DNA of 64,000 bases from an uncultured Pelagimonas sp. (GTDB taxonomy: Bacteria > Pseudomonadota > Alphaproteobacteria > Rhodobacterales > Rhodobacteraceae), in the NCBI GenBank assembly GCA_947497905.1, contig CANMIH010000018.1:1-64000 (forward strand), in the 5' to 3' direction. Made by a program: the position numbers and the translations under genes. Of the stretch, positions 28,834-38,784 are shown piece by piece. Numbering within the stretch: position 1 is the first letter of the stretch; each line of letters opens with the position of its first letter. Under the pieces are notes generated by a model. It had not been told where the DNA came from. It saw only the letters and a list, made by a program, of their open reading frames with translations, and made no database searches.

Positions 28834-29625
28834 TTACGTAGCCTTCCCAGATGAGAGATACCCAGGCTCAACGCTAAGGTGGGAACGTATTGTTGGGTCG
28901 ATTTGCCGACTTTGAGCCGGATAGATGCCACAGGCGGCGATGGCTTCTCGGGCAGTCACACGTTCGCTTACCCGTTTCCAGATCGCTTTGGCCGCGTAGG
29001 GGTGCGGATAGGGGCGCCATGCGAGGCCCATGGTCATGCCACGAAGGTATTTCAGCTGTTGGCGATGGGCGGTGTACAAAATGGTCTGTGCGACGCTTCC
29101 TTCGTGGGCGCGTTCGTGCTCGGTGATGAAAATTCGGTTCCCCCGCATTGTGACTAGCCCATCATATCGGGAAATTTGTCTGACACTTTTGTCGCCCGAC
29201 GTGGCGTTCTCGTAGGACCGGCAGATGATGAGCCCATCCTTCTCGCTAAATCGAACCAGAGAGCAAAATATGCGCCCCTCCCAGGAAGGAGTGCAAAAGT
29301 AAGAATGATAGAACCCAAGGTAGCGTCGTAGGTTTTTCAGTTGCCCTGTGTAGGGGGCTAAAAAGGCTTCAGACGATTTGTCGCCTGTTCCGGGCCCTGT
29401 CTGCCTCTGCTCTGCCTCAAACGTCGACGGGGCGGCAAGCAAAAGTTCCTCTGTGAGGTCAAAGTGCCGTGCGATGCGCCGCAGATTGTGGGCTGAGGGC
29501 ATGCTGGAGCCATTCAGGTACCGGTTGAACTGCTGCCGGTTGATTCCGATGTCGCGGCAAATCTGGGAAATGCTGCCATGATCTGCGCAGAGTGAACGCA
29601 GGTTTCTGGGAAAATTTTCGTCCAA
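28834..29625 (-). CDS. XRE-type HTH transcriptional regulator
   Basis: About 263 residues from TTG 29625, chosen because AAGGA lies nearby upstream and the product begins DENFPRNLRSLCADHG as an HTH domain should. The frame is open back to 29694. Helix-turn-helix: [19 protein letters not shown], then GSSMPSAHNLRRIARHFDL. The C-terminal 170 residues form an unassigned sensor-like domain. The gene is divergent from the CocE/peptide-importer locus, which it may control. The 131-bp gap contains a hairpin at 29648-29673. Confidence 0.8.
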   Translation of the reverse strand: MDENFPRNLRSLCADHGSISQICRDIGINRQQFNRYLNGSSMPSAHNLRRIARHFDLTEELLLAAPSTFEAEQRQTGPGTGDKSSEAFLAPYTGQLKNLRRYLGFYHSYFCTPSWEGRIFCSLVRFSEKDGLIICRSYENATSGDKSVRQISRYDGLVTMRGNRIFITEHERAHEGSVAQTILYTAHRQQLKYLRGMTMGLAWRPYPHPYAAKAIWKRVSERVTAREAIAACGIYPAQSRQIDPTIRSHLSVEPGYLSSGKAT

Positions 29626-29647
29626 TGCGATAATCCTTACGCGAACT

Positions 29648-29673
29648 GACGCTATTTCACTTCGAAAAGCGTC
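29648..29673. promoter_or_regulatory. Inverted repeat in the divergent promoter region
   Basis: GACGCT (29648-29653) and AGCGTC (29668-29673), with inner TTTC/GAAA pairing, form a bulged 10-bp dyad around ACTTC. It is placed between the XRE regulator and the CocE hydrolase gene, where an operator would be expected. Confidence 0.35.
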
Positions 29674-29756
29674 ACAATGCTTAAAGTCGCACAATTTGAA
29701 TTTCGTGAAAACCGGTCACGTTCACTTTCGACACGACTATCAAAGGTGCCGCGCCC

Positions 29757-31736
29757 ATGTCCCAAATAGTAATCGAGAATGAATGGGTCTCACTAACCGA
29801 GGGGCGACGTCTGGCGGCTCGGATTTGGCTACCGCAAGGGGCGGGACCGTTTCCCACGATTTTGGAATATCTGCCCTATCGTAAGCGCGACGGCACGGCG
29901 CCGCGGGATGAAACCACACACACGGTCTTTGCTGAGGCTGGCTATGTCTGTGTGCGGGTCGATATTGCGGGAACTGGCGACAGCGAAGGGGACTTCGATG
30001 ATGAGTACTCCCATCAAGAGTTGACCGACGGTGAAGGCATTCTCAGCTGGATCGCGCAACAGGCGTGGAGCAACGGCAGTGTCGGTATGATCGGCATTTC
30101 ATGGGGCGGGTTCAACGGGTTGCAATTGGCCTATCGTCGACCTGACGCGTTGAAAGCTGTCGTCACTGTGGCCTCGACCGTCGACCGCTACTCCGATGAC
30201 ATTCATTTCATGGGAGGTTGCCTGCTCAGCGACAATGTCAATTGGGGCAGCCAGATGTTCGCATATCTGACCCGACCCGCAGATCCTGAGCTGCGCCCAG
30301 ACTGGCGATCGGACTGGGTGAAGCGGCTTGAAAATGTCCCGTTTTCCGCAGTGGACTGGCTGCGGCATCCCACGCGCGATGCATTTTGGAAACATGGATC
30401 AGTCTGCGAGGATTGGAACGCCATTCAGGTTCCGGTTCTTGCCATCACGGGCTGGGCCGATGCCTATGTGAATGCGCCGCCCGCCTTAGCTGCTAATCTG
30501 TCTGGACCGGCTAAGGCCATGATTGGTCCGTGGGAGCACCGCTATGGCCATATATCAAAGTTGGATCCCGCCGATTTCCATTCCGAAGTGATTGGTTGGT
30601 TTGATCGCTGGCTAAAGGGTGAACGCAATGGGGCAGAGGACCTGCCAACCTATCGCGCCTACATGCAGGAGCATTTCAATCCCACCAAAGAAAATACCCC
30701 TCGGCAGGGACGCTGGATCGCTGAACAGGATTGGCCCTCGCCGAATGTAAAGATGCAGCGCCACTTCCTGACACCGGGTGGCTTTGCCGAGACACCGGCC
30801 GCGTCTGAAGTTGCCATCGCGAGCCCAGCGCACATTGGTCAGACCGGGGGATATTTCTGTCCCGGCATGCGGATCGACAATGAACTTCCTGAAGATCAAT
30901 CCGGCGATGATGCGCTTTCCGTTTGTTTTGACACCAAACCGCTTGAAACTCCGTTGGAGCTCCTGGGGAGGGCTCGGTTGCGTTTCGCGTTCACCGTGGA
31001 CAAACCCGTTGCGCAACTGGTGGCGCGTCTTTGTGACGTTTCTGCCGAAGGTGTGTCGCAGCGTATTTCCTATCGTCCTCTGAATCTGGGGCATTTTGCC
31101 AGCCATGAGACGCCAGAACCTCTGGTCCCCGGCAAGGTCTATGAGGCCGACATTGAACTGAACGAATGTGCACATCAGCTGCGGGCGGGCCACCGATTGC
31201 GCTTGGCACTATCTACGTCTTACTGGCCCATTGTTTGGCCAGCGCCAGAAAATGCCAAAGTGACGCTGCAGCTTGCAAACTGCGCCTTGCACCTCCCTGT
31301 GCGTAGCGTCACCGAGGAAGGTGATCCGGCCCATCCCGGTCCGGCGCAAGACTTCCCGCTGTTGGATGTGGAGGTGCTTCGCGCACCGGACGGACGGTCA
31401 GAGCGCAAAACCCTCGCGGATGGCACCGTGGTGCTGGATACATTCGACGATTACGGAAAAACCTGTGACCCAAATCATGGGCTGATCAGCGGCAGTCACG
31501 TGGCCATGCATTACGCCATACATCCAGATGATCCCGCATCGGCGCGTTTCGAGAGCCGCTGGAATTTCACTTTTGAACGCGACGACTGGCAGGTCGAGAT
31601 CGACACGGAAAGCTCGATGTGGTGCGACACCCAGAATTTTTACCTGACCCGAAAACTGCGCGCCACGGAAGGCGCAAGTGAAGCTGAAGTTCTGATGCGG
31701 GAATGGTCTGAAACCATCCCACGCGGGCTTCTTTGA
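29757..31736 (+). CDS. CocE/NonD-family hydrolase
   Basis: 659 residues. An alpha/beta hydrolase domain of the X-Pro dipeptidyl-peptidase S15 type contains the nucleophile Ser115 in GMIGISWGGFNG, followed by a helical cap and a C-terminal jelly-roll domain (X-Pro_dipep_C type, from about residue 330). Family members cleave esters, amides or N-acyl-proline bonds. No signal peptide, so cytoplasmic. It leads a locus with a peptide importer (31758-37120), an amidohydrolase and an M81 peptidase, so it probably processes the imported peptide-like compound. Confidence 0.9.
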   Translation: MSQIVIENEWVSLTEGRRLAARIWLPQGAGPFPTILEYLPYRKRDGTAPRDETTHTVFAEAGYVCVRVDIAGTGDSEGDFDDEYSHQELTDGEGILSWIAQQAWSNGSVGMIGISWGGFNGLQLAYRRPDALKAVVTVASTVDRYSDDIHFMGGCLLSDNVNWGSQMFAYLTRPADPELRPDWRSDWVKRLENVPFSAVDWLRHPTRDAFWKHGSVCEDWNAIQVPVLAITGWADAYVNAPPALAANLSGPAKAMIGPWEHRYGHISKLDPADFHSEVIGWFDRWLKGERNGAEDLPTYRAYMQEHFNPTKENTPRQGRWIAEQDWPSPNVKMQRHFLTPGGFAETPAASEVAIASPAHIGQTGGYFCPGMRIDNELPEDQSGDDALSVCFDTKPLETPLELLGRARLRFAFTVDKPVAQLVARLCDVSAEGVSQRISYRPLNLGHFASHETPEPLVPGKVYEADIELNECAHQLRAGHRLRLALSTSYWPIVWPAPENAKVTLQLANCALHLPVRSVTEEGDPAHPGPAQDFPLLDVEVLRAPDGRSERKTLADGTVVLDTFDDYGKTCDPNHGLISGSHVAMHYAIHPDDPASARFESRWNFTFERDDWQVEIDTESSMWCDTQNFYLTRKLRATEGASEAEVLMREWSETIPRGLL

Positions 31737-31757
31737 TCCGATCGAAGGGAGGACCTA

Positions 31758-33320
31758 ATGAAGATCGAATGGACGAAGGCGGCGGTGGGCCGTCGAGGAT
31801 TTTTGAAAGGCGCCACGGCGCTGGGGGCCGCTGCGGCCCTGCCCATGGGCTTTGGTGGACGCGCGGTTGCGGCAGAGGGAGGCACGCTCCGCGTCAGATC
31901 ATATGGGGATATGCAGAGCATTGATCCCGCGTTTTCCAAAGGTGTGATTGATGAGGAAATTCACGCTTCGATTTACAACAAGCTGATCCAATATAAGCCC
32001 GGCCGTGAATGGGACTGGCAGCTGGATGCGGCAGCTATGATCGAACAGGTTGACCCGACACATATCAAGTTTGCGCTACGGGATGATATCGGCTTCACCG
32101 GTGGGCACGGCGCAATGACCGCTGAGGACGTGAAGTTCAGCTTTGAGCGCATCGTTGCGGAAGCGACTGAGAGCCCCAATAAGCCCGACATGGGGCCCTT
32201 GAGCCATGTCGAGGTGACTGGCGAGCGCGAAGGCACAATTGTGTTGAACGAGCCCTTTGCTCCGCTCTGGACCATCGCACTGCCTTACATCACCGGCAAT
32301 ATTGTCTCCAAGAACGCGTGGGAGGCCGCTGGCGGCAAAGCGACAACCGATCCACTGGCTGAATCCGGCCCATACCTTCGTGCAAGTTGGTCGCCCAAGG
32401 AAAAAACCGTTCTGACGCGCAACCCTGATTGGAAAGGTGAAGCGCCAGCGTGGGATACAATCGAAATCCTGCCGATTGACGATGAGAACACGGCCGAGAT
32501 CGCGTTCGAGGCTGGTGAGCTGGACTTTACGCGTGTCTCGCTGGGATCCGTCGCCCGGTATCGTGACGGTGTGCCCAACGGTGGGACACTGCTTGAATAT
32601 CCTTCGCTTTATTACGCGTGGCTGGGTATGAATTTGGATCACCCCAAACTGCAGAACCAAAAACTGCGACAGGCGATCCAGCATGCGATCGATGTGCCGA
32701 TGATCATGGAGGCAGCCTATTTCGGCGCGGCAGAACCTTCGACGGGTATCATTGCGCCCGGGCTTGCTGGTAACCGGTCCAAATCGCTGATACCGCCGCA
32801 GGCTAACTTTGAAAAAGCGGCGGAACTCCTAGCTGAATCTGGCGAAACCAACGTTACGCTGAAGCTTGATACACTGAATAAAACCACCTTCACGACCGCC
32901 GCGCAGGTCATTCAGGCGACGCTGGCACAGATCGGGATCACGCTTGAGGTCAACGTTCTGGAGTCGGGTGCTTTCTGGGCCAGCGCGGACAATGAAGACC
33001 TGCAGCTGGTCTTGAACCGCTACTCGATGACCCCGGATCCCTACTATGCGACGGCGTGGTTCACGTCTGAGCAGGTTGGCCACTGGAACTGGGAACGCTT
33101 CAGCAACGAAGAGTTCGATAAGATCCACAACTCGGCCTATCAGGAAACCGACCCTGAAAAGCGGGCGGTTATGTACCAGCGAGCCCAGGATCTTATGGAG
33201 GAGAGCGGTGCCTATCGTTTCCTCACACATGAGGCTTCGCCAATGGTGCATTCGGCGGGTGTTGTGCCTGCGCTGCGACCTGATGGATTGGCGCTATTGC
33301 GGTACTTCGGCAAGGCCTGA
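31758..33320 (+). CDS. Peptide-type ABC transporter substrate-binding protein, Tat-exported
   Basis: 520 residues, SBP family 5 (DppA/OppA type). The N-terminus carries a twin-arginine motif (GRRGFLKGA) before a hydrophobic segment and an Ala-X-Ala-like site (AVAAEGG), so export by Tat is likely. GGGAGGACCTA precedes the ATG. The body shows family features such as LRDDIGFTGGHGAMTAEDVKFSFERI (given here only as the region around residues 105-130). First importer gene; a hairpin at 33348-33364 follows. Confidence 0.92.
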   Translation: MKIEWTKAAVGRRGFLKGATALGAAAALPMGFGGRAVAAEGGTLRVRSYGDMQSIDPAFSKGVIDEEIHASIYNKLIQYKPGREWDWQLDAAAMIEQVDPTHIKFALRDDIGFTGGHGAMTAEDVKFSFERIVAEATESPNKPDMGPLSHVEVTGEREGTIVLNEPFAPLWTIALPYITGNIVSKNAWEAAGGKATTDPLAESGPYLRASWSPKEKTVLTRNPDWKGEAPAWDTIEILPIDDENTAEIAFEAGELDFTRVSLGSVARYRDGVPNGGTLLEYPSLYYAWLGMNLDHPKLQNQKLRQAIQHAIDVPMIMEAAYFGAAEPSTGIIAPGLAGNRSKSLIPPQANFEKAAELLAESGETNVTLKLDTLNKTTFTTAAQVIQATLAQIGITLEVNVLESGAFWASADNEDLQLVLNRYSMTPDPYYATAWFTSEQVGHWNWERFSNEEFDKIHNSAYQETDPEKRAVMYQRAQDLMEESGAYRFLTHEASPMVHSAGVVPALRPDGLALLRYFGKA

Positions 33321-33347
33321 GGCTTTTTCCAAACTTGAGACAACGTG

Positions 33348-33364
33348 GCCGCCCCAGTGGCGGC
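33348..33364 (+). promoter_or_regulatory. Stem-loop after the peptide-binding protein gene
   Basis: GCCGCC (33348-33353) and GGCGGC (33359-33364) with loop CCAGT, 27 bp after the stop and without a T-run. It is comparable to the elements after the other two binding-protein genes at 7957 and 50052. Confidence 0.45.
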
Positions 33365-33415
33365 TGCGTACCTGAGGAAACCGACGCAGCGAACCCGCAA
33401 AGGAGCCACGCGGCT

Positions 33416-34354
33416 ATGTTACTTTACGCAATCCGTCGTTTCGGACTCGCGCTTTTGATCCTGCTCGTGGCGGTGACCGCCATGTTCTTGATGATCCGCG
33501 CTGTTCCGGGCGACCCGGTTCAGATCATGTTGGGGCCGCGTGCTACACCTGAATTGCAGGCACAGCTCACCGCTGAACTAGCGCTGGACCAACCCATTTG
33601 GAAACAGCTTGCGATCTTTTACGGCAACCTCCTGCAAGGAGATCTGGGTATCGACGTGTTCTCGGGTCGGTCGGTGACGGACATCGTGTTTCGGCAACTG
33701 CCCCATACACTCGCCCTGATTTTCGCGTCGATCATATGGTCCGCTACCTTGGGGATCGCACTTGGCGCCTATGCTGCCGCGCATCCCAACACCTTTATTG
33801 ATCGTGCAGCTGCGGCTCTGTCAGTCAGCTTTGTGGCCGCGCCCGCCTTTGTTGTCGCGCTGCTTTCACTGTTGATTTTCGCGGTACACCTGCAGTGGTT
33901 TCCAGCGATTGGGGCAGGGGATGGGTTTTGGGATCGACTGAACCATCTGGTTTTGCCGGCTTTCGCCATTGGCCTGAGCTGGGTTGGCTATATTGCCCGG
34001 CTGGTGCGTGCGTCGATGCTCGAGGTGCTGGGCGAAAGCCATATCCGAACGGCCCGAGCCTTTGGTCTGAGCGAAGGGCGGATTGTGATGATCTACGCCT
34101 TGCGGATTGCCATTTTACCGGTTGTGACGGTGATCGGTGTGGGGATGGGCTTCTTGCTCAGTTCCGCGGTTTTCGCCGAGATCGTTTTCGCCCGTCCGGG
34201 ACTGGGCAAGCTGGTGATCGATAGCATCACCACCCGCAACTATCCGATTGTCATGGGCTCTGTGCTGATTTCGACCGCGCTTTTTGTGGTGTCGACGGCA
34301 CTTGCCGACCTGATCAATGCCTGGCTCGATCCGCGTGCCCGGTCAGCTAAGTAA
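33416..34354 (+). CDS. Peptide-type ABC transporter permease (DppB-like)
   Basis: 312 residues from ATG 33416, which follows AAGGAGCC; longer open frame upstream (to 33335) is not supported. DppB-type membrane protein with six predicted segments. The N-terminus MLLYAIRRFGLALLIL and the stretch RAVPGDPVQIMLGPRA are typical. The EAA-like cytoplasmic loop is visible as RTARAFGLSEGRIVMIY. It pairs with the DppC-like permease that follows by 11 bp. Confidence 0.93.
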   Translation: MLLYAIRRFGLALLILLVAVTAMFLMIRAVPGDPVQIMLGPRATPELQAQLTAELALDQPIWKQLAIFYGNLLQGDLGIDVFSGRSVTDIVFRQLPHTLALIFASIIWSATLGIALGAYAAAHPNTFIDRAAAALSVSFVAAPAFVVALLSLLIFAVHLQWFPAIGAGDGFWDRLNHLVLPAFAIGLSWVGYIARLVRASMLEVLGESHIRTARAFGLSEGRIVMIYALRIAILPVVTVIGVGMGFLLSSAVFAEIVFARPGLGKLVIDSITTRNYPIVMGSVLISTALFVVSTALADLINAWLDPRARSAK

Positions 34355-34365
34355 GGGAGAGCGAG

Positions 34366-35223
34366 ATGTCGAAATCCCGTTCCGAACTCAGCCAGATTAT
34401 TCATGGTGTGGCCCGCGATCCGCTTGGGCTGATGGGGCTCATTATCGTTGGTACTATCGTTGTCTGTGCCATTTTTGCAGTCTGGATTGTGCCCTATGAT
34501 CCGGTTGCGATGAACATCCAGGACCGCCTGCAGGGTCCATCCATGACCCATCTTTTGGGCACAGATCAATTGGGGCGCGATACCTTCAGCCGTGTGATCA
34601 TGGGAGGGCAGGTTGCGCTCAAGGTGGCGCTGCCCGCCGTGTTTGGTGCCATGGTCATCGGCCTGACACTTGGCATGATCGCAGGCTATGGCCCCAAATG
34701 GCTCGACAATTTGCTGATGCTTTTGTTTGACACCATTCGGTCGTTCCCGACCGTGATGTTTGCGCTTGCGGTGGTGGCACTGGTCGGACCCAGCCTGCAA
34801 ACCGTGGTTGTTGTGGTGATGGCCACCTCCATCCCGACATATGGCCGCGTTGCGCGCACCCAGACGCTCACGTTGCGAAATTCGGAATTCATTTTGGCTG
34901 AAAGGTCCATGGGGGCCAGCATGCTGCGCATACTGGGCGTGCATATGTTGCCCAATATTATTGGTGTTCTTGCCGTTCTCGCAGCGATGGACATTCCAAC
35001 GGTGATCGCCCTTGAGGCTGGTCTGTCCTTTCTGGGTCTTGGTGTGAAACCCCCAACCCCCAGCTGGGGGGCGCTTTTGAAAGATGGATATGCCTTGATC
35101 CGACAAACGCCCTGGCTGGTGGTAGGAGGTGGTTTGCCCATCATTCTGGCAACGCTTGGTTTCACCTTCCTGGGAGAAAGCCTGCGGGATGTAGTTGACC
35201 CGAAACTGAGGAAACAGCGATGA
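34366..35223 (+). CDS. Peptide-type ABC transporter permease (DppC-like)
   Basis: 285 residues with six predicted membrane segments. HLLGTDQLGRDTFSRVIMG is the DppC-family hallmark, and the EAA loop reads ILAERSMGASMLRILGVHML. AGGGAGAGCG precedes the ATG. The stop overlaps the start of the first ATPase gene, so translation is coupled. Confidence 0.94.
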   Translation: MSKSRSELSQIIHGVARDPLGLMGLIIVGTIVVCAIFAVWIVPYDPVAMNIQDRLQGPSMTHLLGTDQLGRDTFSRVIMGGQVALKVALPAVFGAMVIGLTLGMIAGYGPKWLDNLLMLLFDTIRSFPTVMFALAVVALVGPSLQTVVVVVMATSIPTYGRVARTQTLTLRNSEFILAERSMGASMLRILGVHMLPNIIGVLAVLAAMDIPTVIALEAGLSFLGLGVKPPTPSWGALLKDGYALIRQTPWLVVGGGLPIILATLGFTFLGESLRDVVDPKLRKQR

Positions 35224-36200
35224 CTGAAACTCTTCTGGAAATCGATCACCTCAGCGTCGACTATGAAACGGCACGCGGAAACCTACAGGCCCTGCGCGAC
35301 ATCACCTTCAACGTCAAGAAGGGCGAAATCGTCGGTATTGTAGGTGAATCTGGCTGCGGAAAATCCACACTGATCTCGTCGATCCTGCGGCTGACTGCGC
35401 CGAACACGCGATTTCGACAAGGTGAGGTGCGTTTCAAAGGGTCCAATCTCTTGCAACTCTCTGAGCGCAATATGCGCGATCTTCGGGGCGACGATATCTC
35501 CATTGTCTTTCAGGACCCGATGCAAACGCATAACCCGGTGCTGTCGATTGGTCGGCAAATGGTCGATATTCAACACCGGTCCAAAGCGTCAAAATCCGAG
35601 AAACTCAGCAAGGCTGCGCATATGCTTGGCGCCGTGGGCATTCCAGATCCAGAGGCGCGGCTAAAGCAGTTTCCGCATGAATTTTCAGGTGGGATGAGAC
35701 AGCGGATTGCCATCGCTATGGCACTGATGAGTGAACCAGATCTGTTGATCGCTGACGAGCCGACGACGGCGCTGGACGCCACGCTCGAAGTTCAGATCAT
35801 CGAACGTTTGCAAAAGCTCCAGCAAGAGTTTCACTGTGCGATCCTCTTTATTTCGCACCATCTGGGCGTCATTGCCGAGCTCTGTGACCGTGTTGTGGTG
35901 ATGTATGCGGGTGCGGTGGTCGAAAGCGGTGACGTTCGCGAGATTTTTCACAATCCCAAGCACCCCTATACGCGCCGATTGATTGACTGCGACCCGGGTC
36001 ACATCAAAGAGCGCGCCCGCGTGTTGCCGACCATTCCTGGTGAGGTGCCCGATCTGGCGAACTTGCCCGGTGGCTGCATCTTCCGCGACCGATGTGATCA
36101 GGCGCTCCCACAATGTGCAGTGGACGTGCCACCGCTGGAGCAATTGACCGCAGGGCATCAGGCGGCGTGCTGGCTCAACCAAGAGGAGGTGCATGCATGA
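35220..36200 (+). CDS. Peptide-type ABC transporter ATP-binding protein (DppD-like)
   Basis: 326 residues. Walker A GESGCGKST, signature FSGGMRQRIAIA, Walker B LLIADEPTTALD and switch His in ILFISHHLG are all present. The C-terminal extension has the oligopeptide-transporter Cys cluster (GCIFRDRCDQALPQC), which in relatives can hold an iron-sulfur cluster. It overlaps both neighbours by 4 bp. Confidence 0.95.
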   Translation: MTETLLEIDHLSVDYETARGNLQALRDITFNVKKGEIVGIVGESGCGKSTLISSILRLTAPNTRFRQGEVRFKGSNLLQLSERNMRDLRGDDISIVFQDPMQTHNPVLSIGRQMVDIQHRSKASKSEKLSKAAHMLGAVGIPDPEARLKQFPHEFSGGMRQRIAIAMALMSEPDLLIADEPTTALDATLEVQIIERLQKLQQEFHCAILFISHHLGVIAELCDRVVVMYAGAVVESGDVREIFHNPKHPYTRRLIDCDPGHIKERARVLPTIPGEVPDLANLPGGCIFRDRCDQALPQCAVDVPPLEQLTAGHQAACWLNQEEVHA

Positions 36201-37120
36201 CTCTTTTGGAAGTGAATAATCTGCAAACCAGTTACGGCGCGGTCAATGTTCTGGCTGGTGTGAGTTTCTCAGTTGAACCCGGCGAGACCTACGCCTTGGT
36301 TGGGGAAAGTGGTTCGGGCAAGACAACGGTGATCCGTGCCATTGCCGGGCTGGCCCCGGCGCAAGAAGGGTCGGTAAAGTTTGATGGACAGGAAATCCGT
36401 GGATTGTCTGAACGCGCCATGCGGCCTCTGCGCAAGGATATTGCAATGATGTTTCAGGACCCGGTAGGCAGCCTGTCGCCGCGTTTGACCATCGGCAGCC
36501 TGATCACCGAACCCTACCGTATCCAAGGCATGAAAGACCGAGATCTTGGCGCCGAGGCCAAGCGTCTTTTGGAAATGGTCAATTTGCCTGTGCATTTCGC
36601 GGATCGATATCCTTATCAGCTCTCAGGCGGTCAGGCGCGCCGCGTAGGTGTCGCACGGGCGCTTGCGCTGGAACCCAAACTGATACTGGCGGATGAACCC
36701 ACTGCGGGTTTGGACGTGTCGGTTCAAGGTGAGCTTTTGAACCTGATGAATGATCTACGCGAAAAGCTGGGACTGGCGATGGTGATCATCACCCATAATC
36801 TCAATGTGGTGCGGCATGTCGCCGACCGAATGGGGATCATGTACTTGGGCCGTTTGGTTGAGGAGGGCACGACCGAAGCGATTTTTTCCGAACCGCGAAA
36901 TCCCTATACGCGCTGCCTGCTGTCAGCCAATCCAGAACCAGACCCCGATGCGCGGCTGGACCGGATTGCTCTCAAGGGCGAGCCCCCAAGTCTTCTGAAA
37001 CGACCAGAGGGATGTGAGTTCCGCGAACGCTGTCCCTTTGCCAAGGACTTCTGCATCCAAACCCCATCCTGGGATTTCACCAACAATCGCGGCATCCGAT
37101 GCCTCGCTCCTTTGAGTTGA
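36197..37120 (+). CDS. Peptide-type ABC transporter ATP-binding protein (DppF-like)
   Basis: 307 residues from ATG 36197, overlapping the previous stop. Walker A GESGSGKTT, signature LSGGQARRVGVA and Walker B LILADEPTAGLD are clear. The C-terminus again shows the family Cys cluster (GCEFRERCPFAKDFC). Together with the DppD-like protein it forms the heterodimeric motor of the importer. Confidence 0.94.
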   Translation: MTLLEVNNLQTSYGAVNVLAGVSFSVEPGETYALVGESGSGKTTVIRAIAGLAPAQEGSVKFDGQEIRGLSERAMRPLRKDIAMMFQDPVGSLSPRLTIGSLITEPYRIQGMKDRDLGAEAKRLLEMVNLPVHFADRYPYQLSGGQARRVGVARALALEPKLILADEPTAGLDVSVQGELLNLMNDLREKLGLAMVIITHNLNVVRHVADRMGIMYLGRLVEEGTTEAIFSEPRNPYTRCLLSANPEPDPDARLDRIALKGEPPSLLKRPEGCEFRERCPFAKDFCIQTPSWDFTNNRGIRCLAPLS

Positions 37121-37142
37121 CACCAAAGACAACGACCCCGAC

Positions 37143-38783
37143 ATGACCAGCACTTTGTATTTTAATGGTCCCATCCTGACGATGGATGCGGACAACACCC
37201 AACCCGAGGCCGTTCTCACCAAAGGGCAGAGTATTATTGCCGTCGGCCGTGCCACCGATCTGCGAGAGCAGATGCCAGCGGGCACTCGGGAGTATGACCT
37301 TAAGGGGCAGACACTTATCCCTGCATTTATCGACCCACATGGGCATTTCCCAGATCCCGGGTTCATTCGTCTGTTTCGAGCTGATCTGTCTTCGCCGCCA
37401 CGTGGTGACTGTGCCGACATCGCGACCGCTTTGACCCGTTTGCGCGCGAAGGCCGAAGAAACCCCAAAAGGCGATTGGGTCATGGGGGTGTTGTTTGACA
37501 ACACCGCTATTGCGGAACAACGGATGCCGACACGTGCCGAATTGGACGATGTGTCAACCGAGCACCCCGTCTGGGTGATCCACGCCTCGGGTCACAACGG
37601 CGTGGCAAATTCCGTGGCGCTGGAGCGGCATGGCGTTGACCGCGATACACTCGATCCTTTGGGGGGACGGTTCGGCCGGGACACTGAAACCGGCGAGCTG
37701 ACGGGATTGATTGAAGGCATCTCGGCCATGGGTGAGATGGGGGACACGGATTTTCTCATTGATCGTGATCGGTTCTGGGCCGGGTTCAATGCTACTCGTG
37801 AAGAATATCTTTCGTATGGGGTCACCTACGCTCAAAATGCGTGGACCTCGCGCAAGATGTTGGAACATTTTGCGTCTTTGCCTGCAGACCAAGATCCGGG
37901 ATACGATCTGATGCTGTTGCCCATAGGCGAAGACGAGCCTGATATGACGCAAGGGTCAGATGCGGTGACCTGGCCCGGAAATCCGCATTTCACTCTCGGC
38001 CCTCGCAAGCTTTTTACCGATGGGGCGTTTCAATTGCAGACTGCCATGTTGTCGGCACCATACCACAAGCCGGTTGATCCGGATCACCCCTGTGGCATGG
38101 CCTACGCGGATGGGCCGGCACATCAGGCCGAGGTCAAAAGGCTACACAATCTAGGGTATCAGATCCACTGCCATTGCAATGGGGATGCGGGGGCCGACAT
38201 GTTCATCGACGCGGTCGAGGCCGCTTTGGTTGACACGCCACGCGACGATCACCGCCACACGATTATCCACGGTCAAACGCTTCGGGATGATCAGCTTCAA
38301 CGCATGGCGCAACTTGGCATCACGGTAAGCTTCTTTTCCGCCCATATCCACTTCTGGGGTGATCGGCACTTTGACACTTTTCTGGGGCCTGAACGGGCAC
38401 AGAGGATCTCTCCTGCGGCGTCGGCAGAACAATGTGGTGTACGTTACACCATTCACAATGATGCGTCGGTCACGCCTACGCGTCCGATCCATCTCGCGCA
38501 TTGTGCGGTCAATCGCGTAACGGCCTCAGGCCGAGTACTCGGGGCTGGGCAAAAGGTGTCGGTCTTGTCGGCCTTGCGTGCGCAGACCATTGATGCGGCC
38601 TGGCAGGTGTTCAAAGACAGCGAGCGCGGCTCGATCGAAGTGGGAAAACTCGCAGATTTTGCGCTCCTGTCTCGCAATCCGCTCGAAAACCCGCAGTGTT
38701 TGAATGAGACATACGTCACGACCACCATTCGACGCGGCGTTGAGGTTTTTCATCGCCCCTTCGACACAGGAAAGGTGACGTAG
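37143..38783 (+). CDS. YtcJ-type amidohydrolase
   Basis: 546 residues, amidohydrolase-3 family. The metal-binding HxH motif is in IPAFIDPHGHF, later His residues occur in IHCHCNGDAG and HTIIHGQTL, and the last conserved metal ligand is probably the Asp in TIHNDASVTP. No signal peptide. It follows the importer by 22 bp and precedes the MlrC-like peptidase by 1 bp, so it likely hydrolyses an amide or carbamate in the imported substrate. The natural substrate of this subfamily is usually unknown. Confidence 0.88.
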   Translation: MTSTLYFNGPILTMDADNTQPEAVLTKGQSIIAVGRATDLREQMPAGTREYDLKGQTLIPAFIDPHGHFPDPGFIRLFRADLSSPPRGDCADIATALTRLRAKAEETPKGDWVMGVLFDNTAIAEQRMPTRAELDDVSTEHPVWVIHASGHNGVANSVALERHGVDRDTLDPLGGRFGRDTETGELTGLIEGISAMGEMGDTDFLIDRDRFWAGFNATREEYLSYGVTYAQNAWTSRKMLEHFASLPADQDPGYDLMLLPIGEDEPDMTQGSDAVTWPGNPHFTLGPRKLFTDGAFQLQTAMLSAPYHKPVDPDHPCGMAYADGPAHQAEVKRLHNLGYQIHCHCNGDAGADMFIDAVEAALVDTPRDDHRHTIIHGQTLRDDQLQRMAQLGITVSFFSAHIHFWGDRHFDTFLGPERAQRISPAASAEQCGVRYTIHNDASVTPTRPIHLAHCAVNRVTASGRVLGAGQKVSVLSALRAQTIDAAWQVFKDSERGSIEVGKLADFALLSRNPLENPQCLNETYVTTTIRRGVEVFHRPFDTGKVT

Positions 38784-38784
38784 C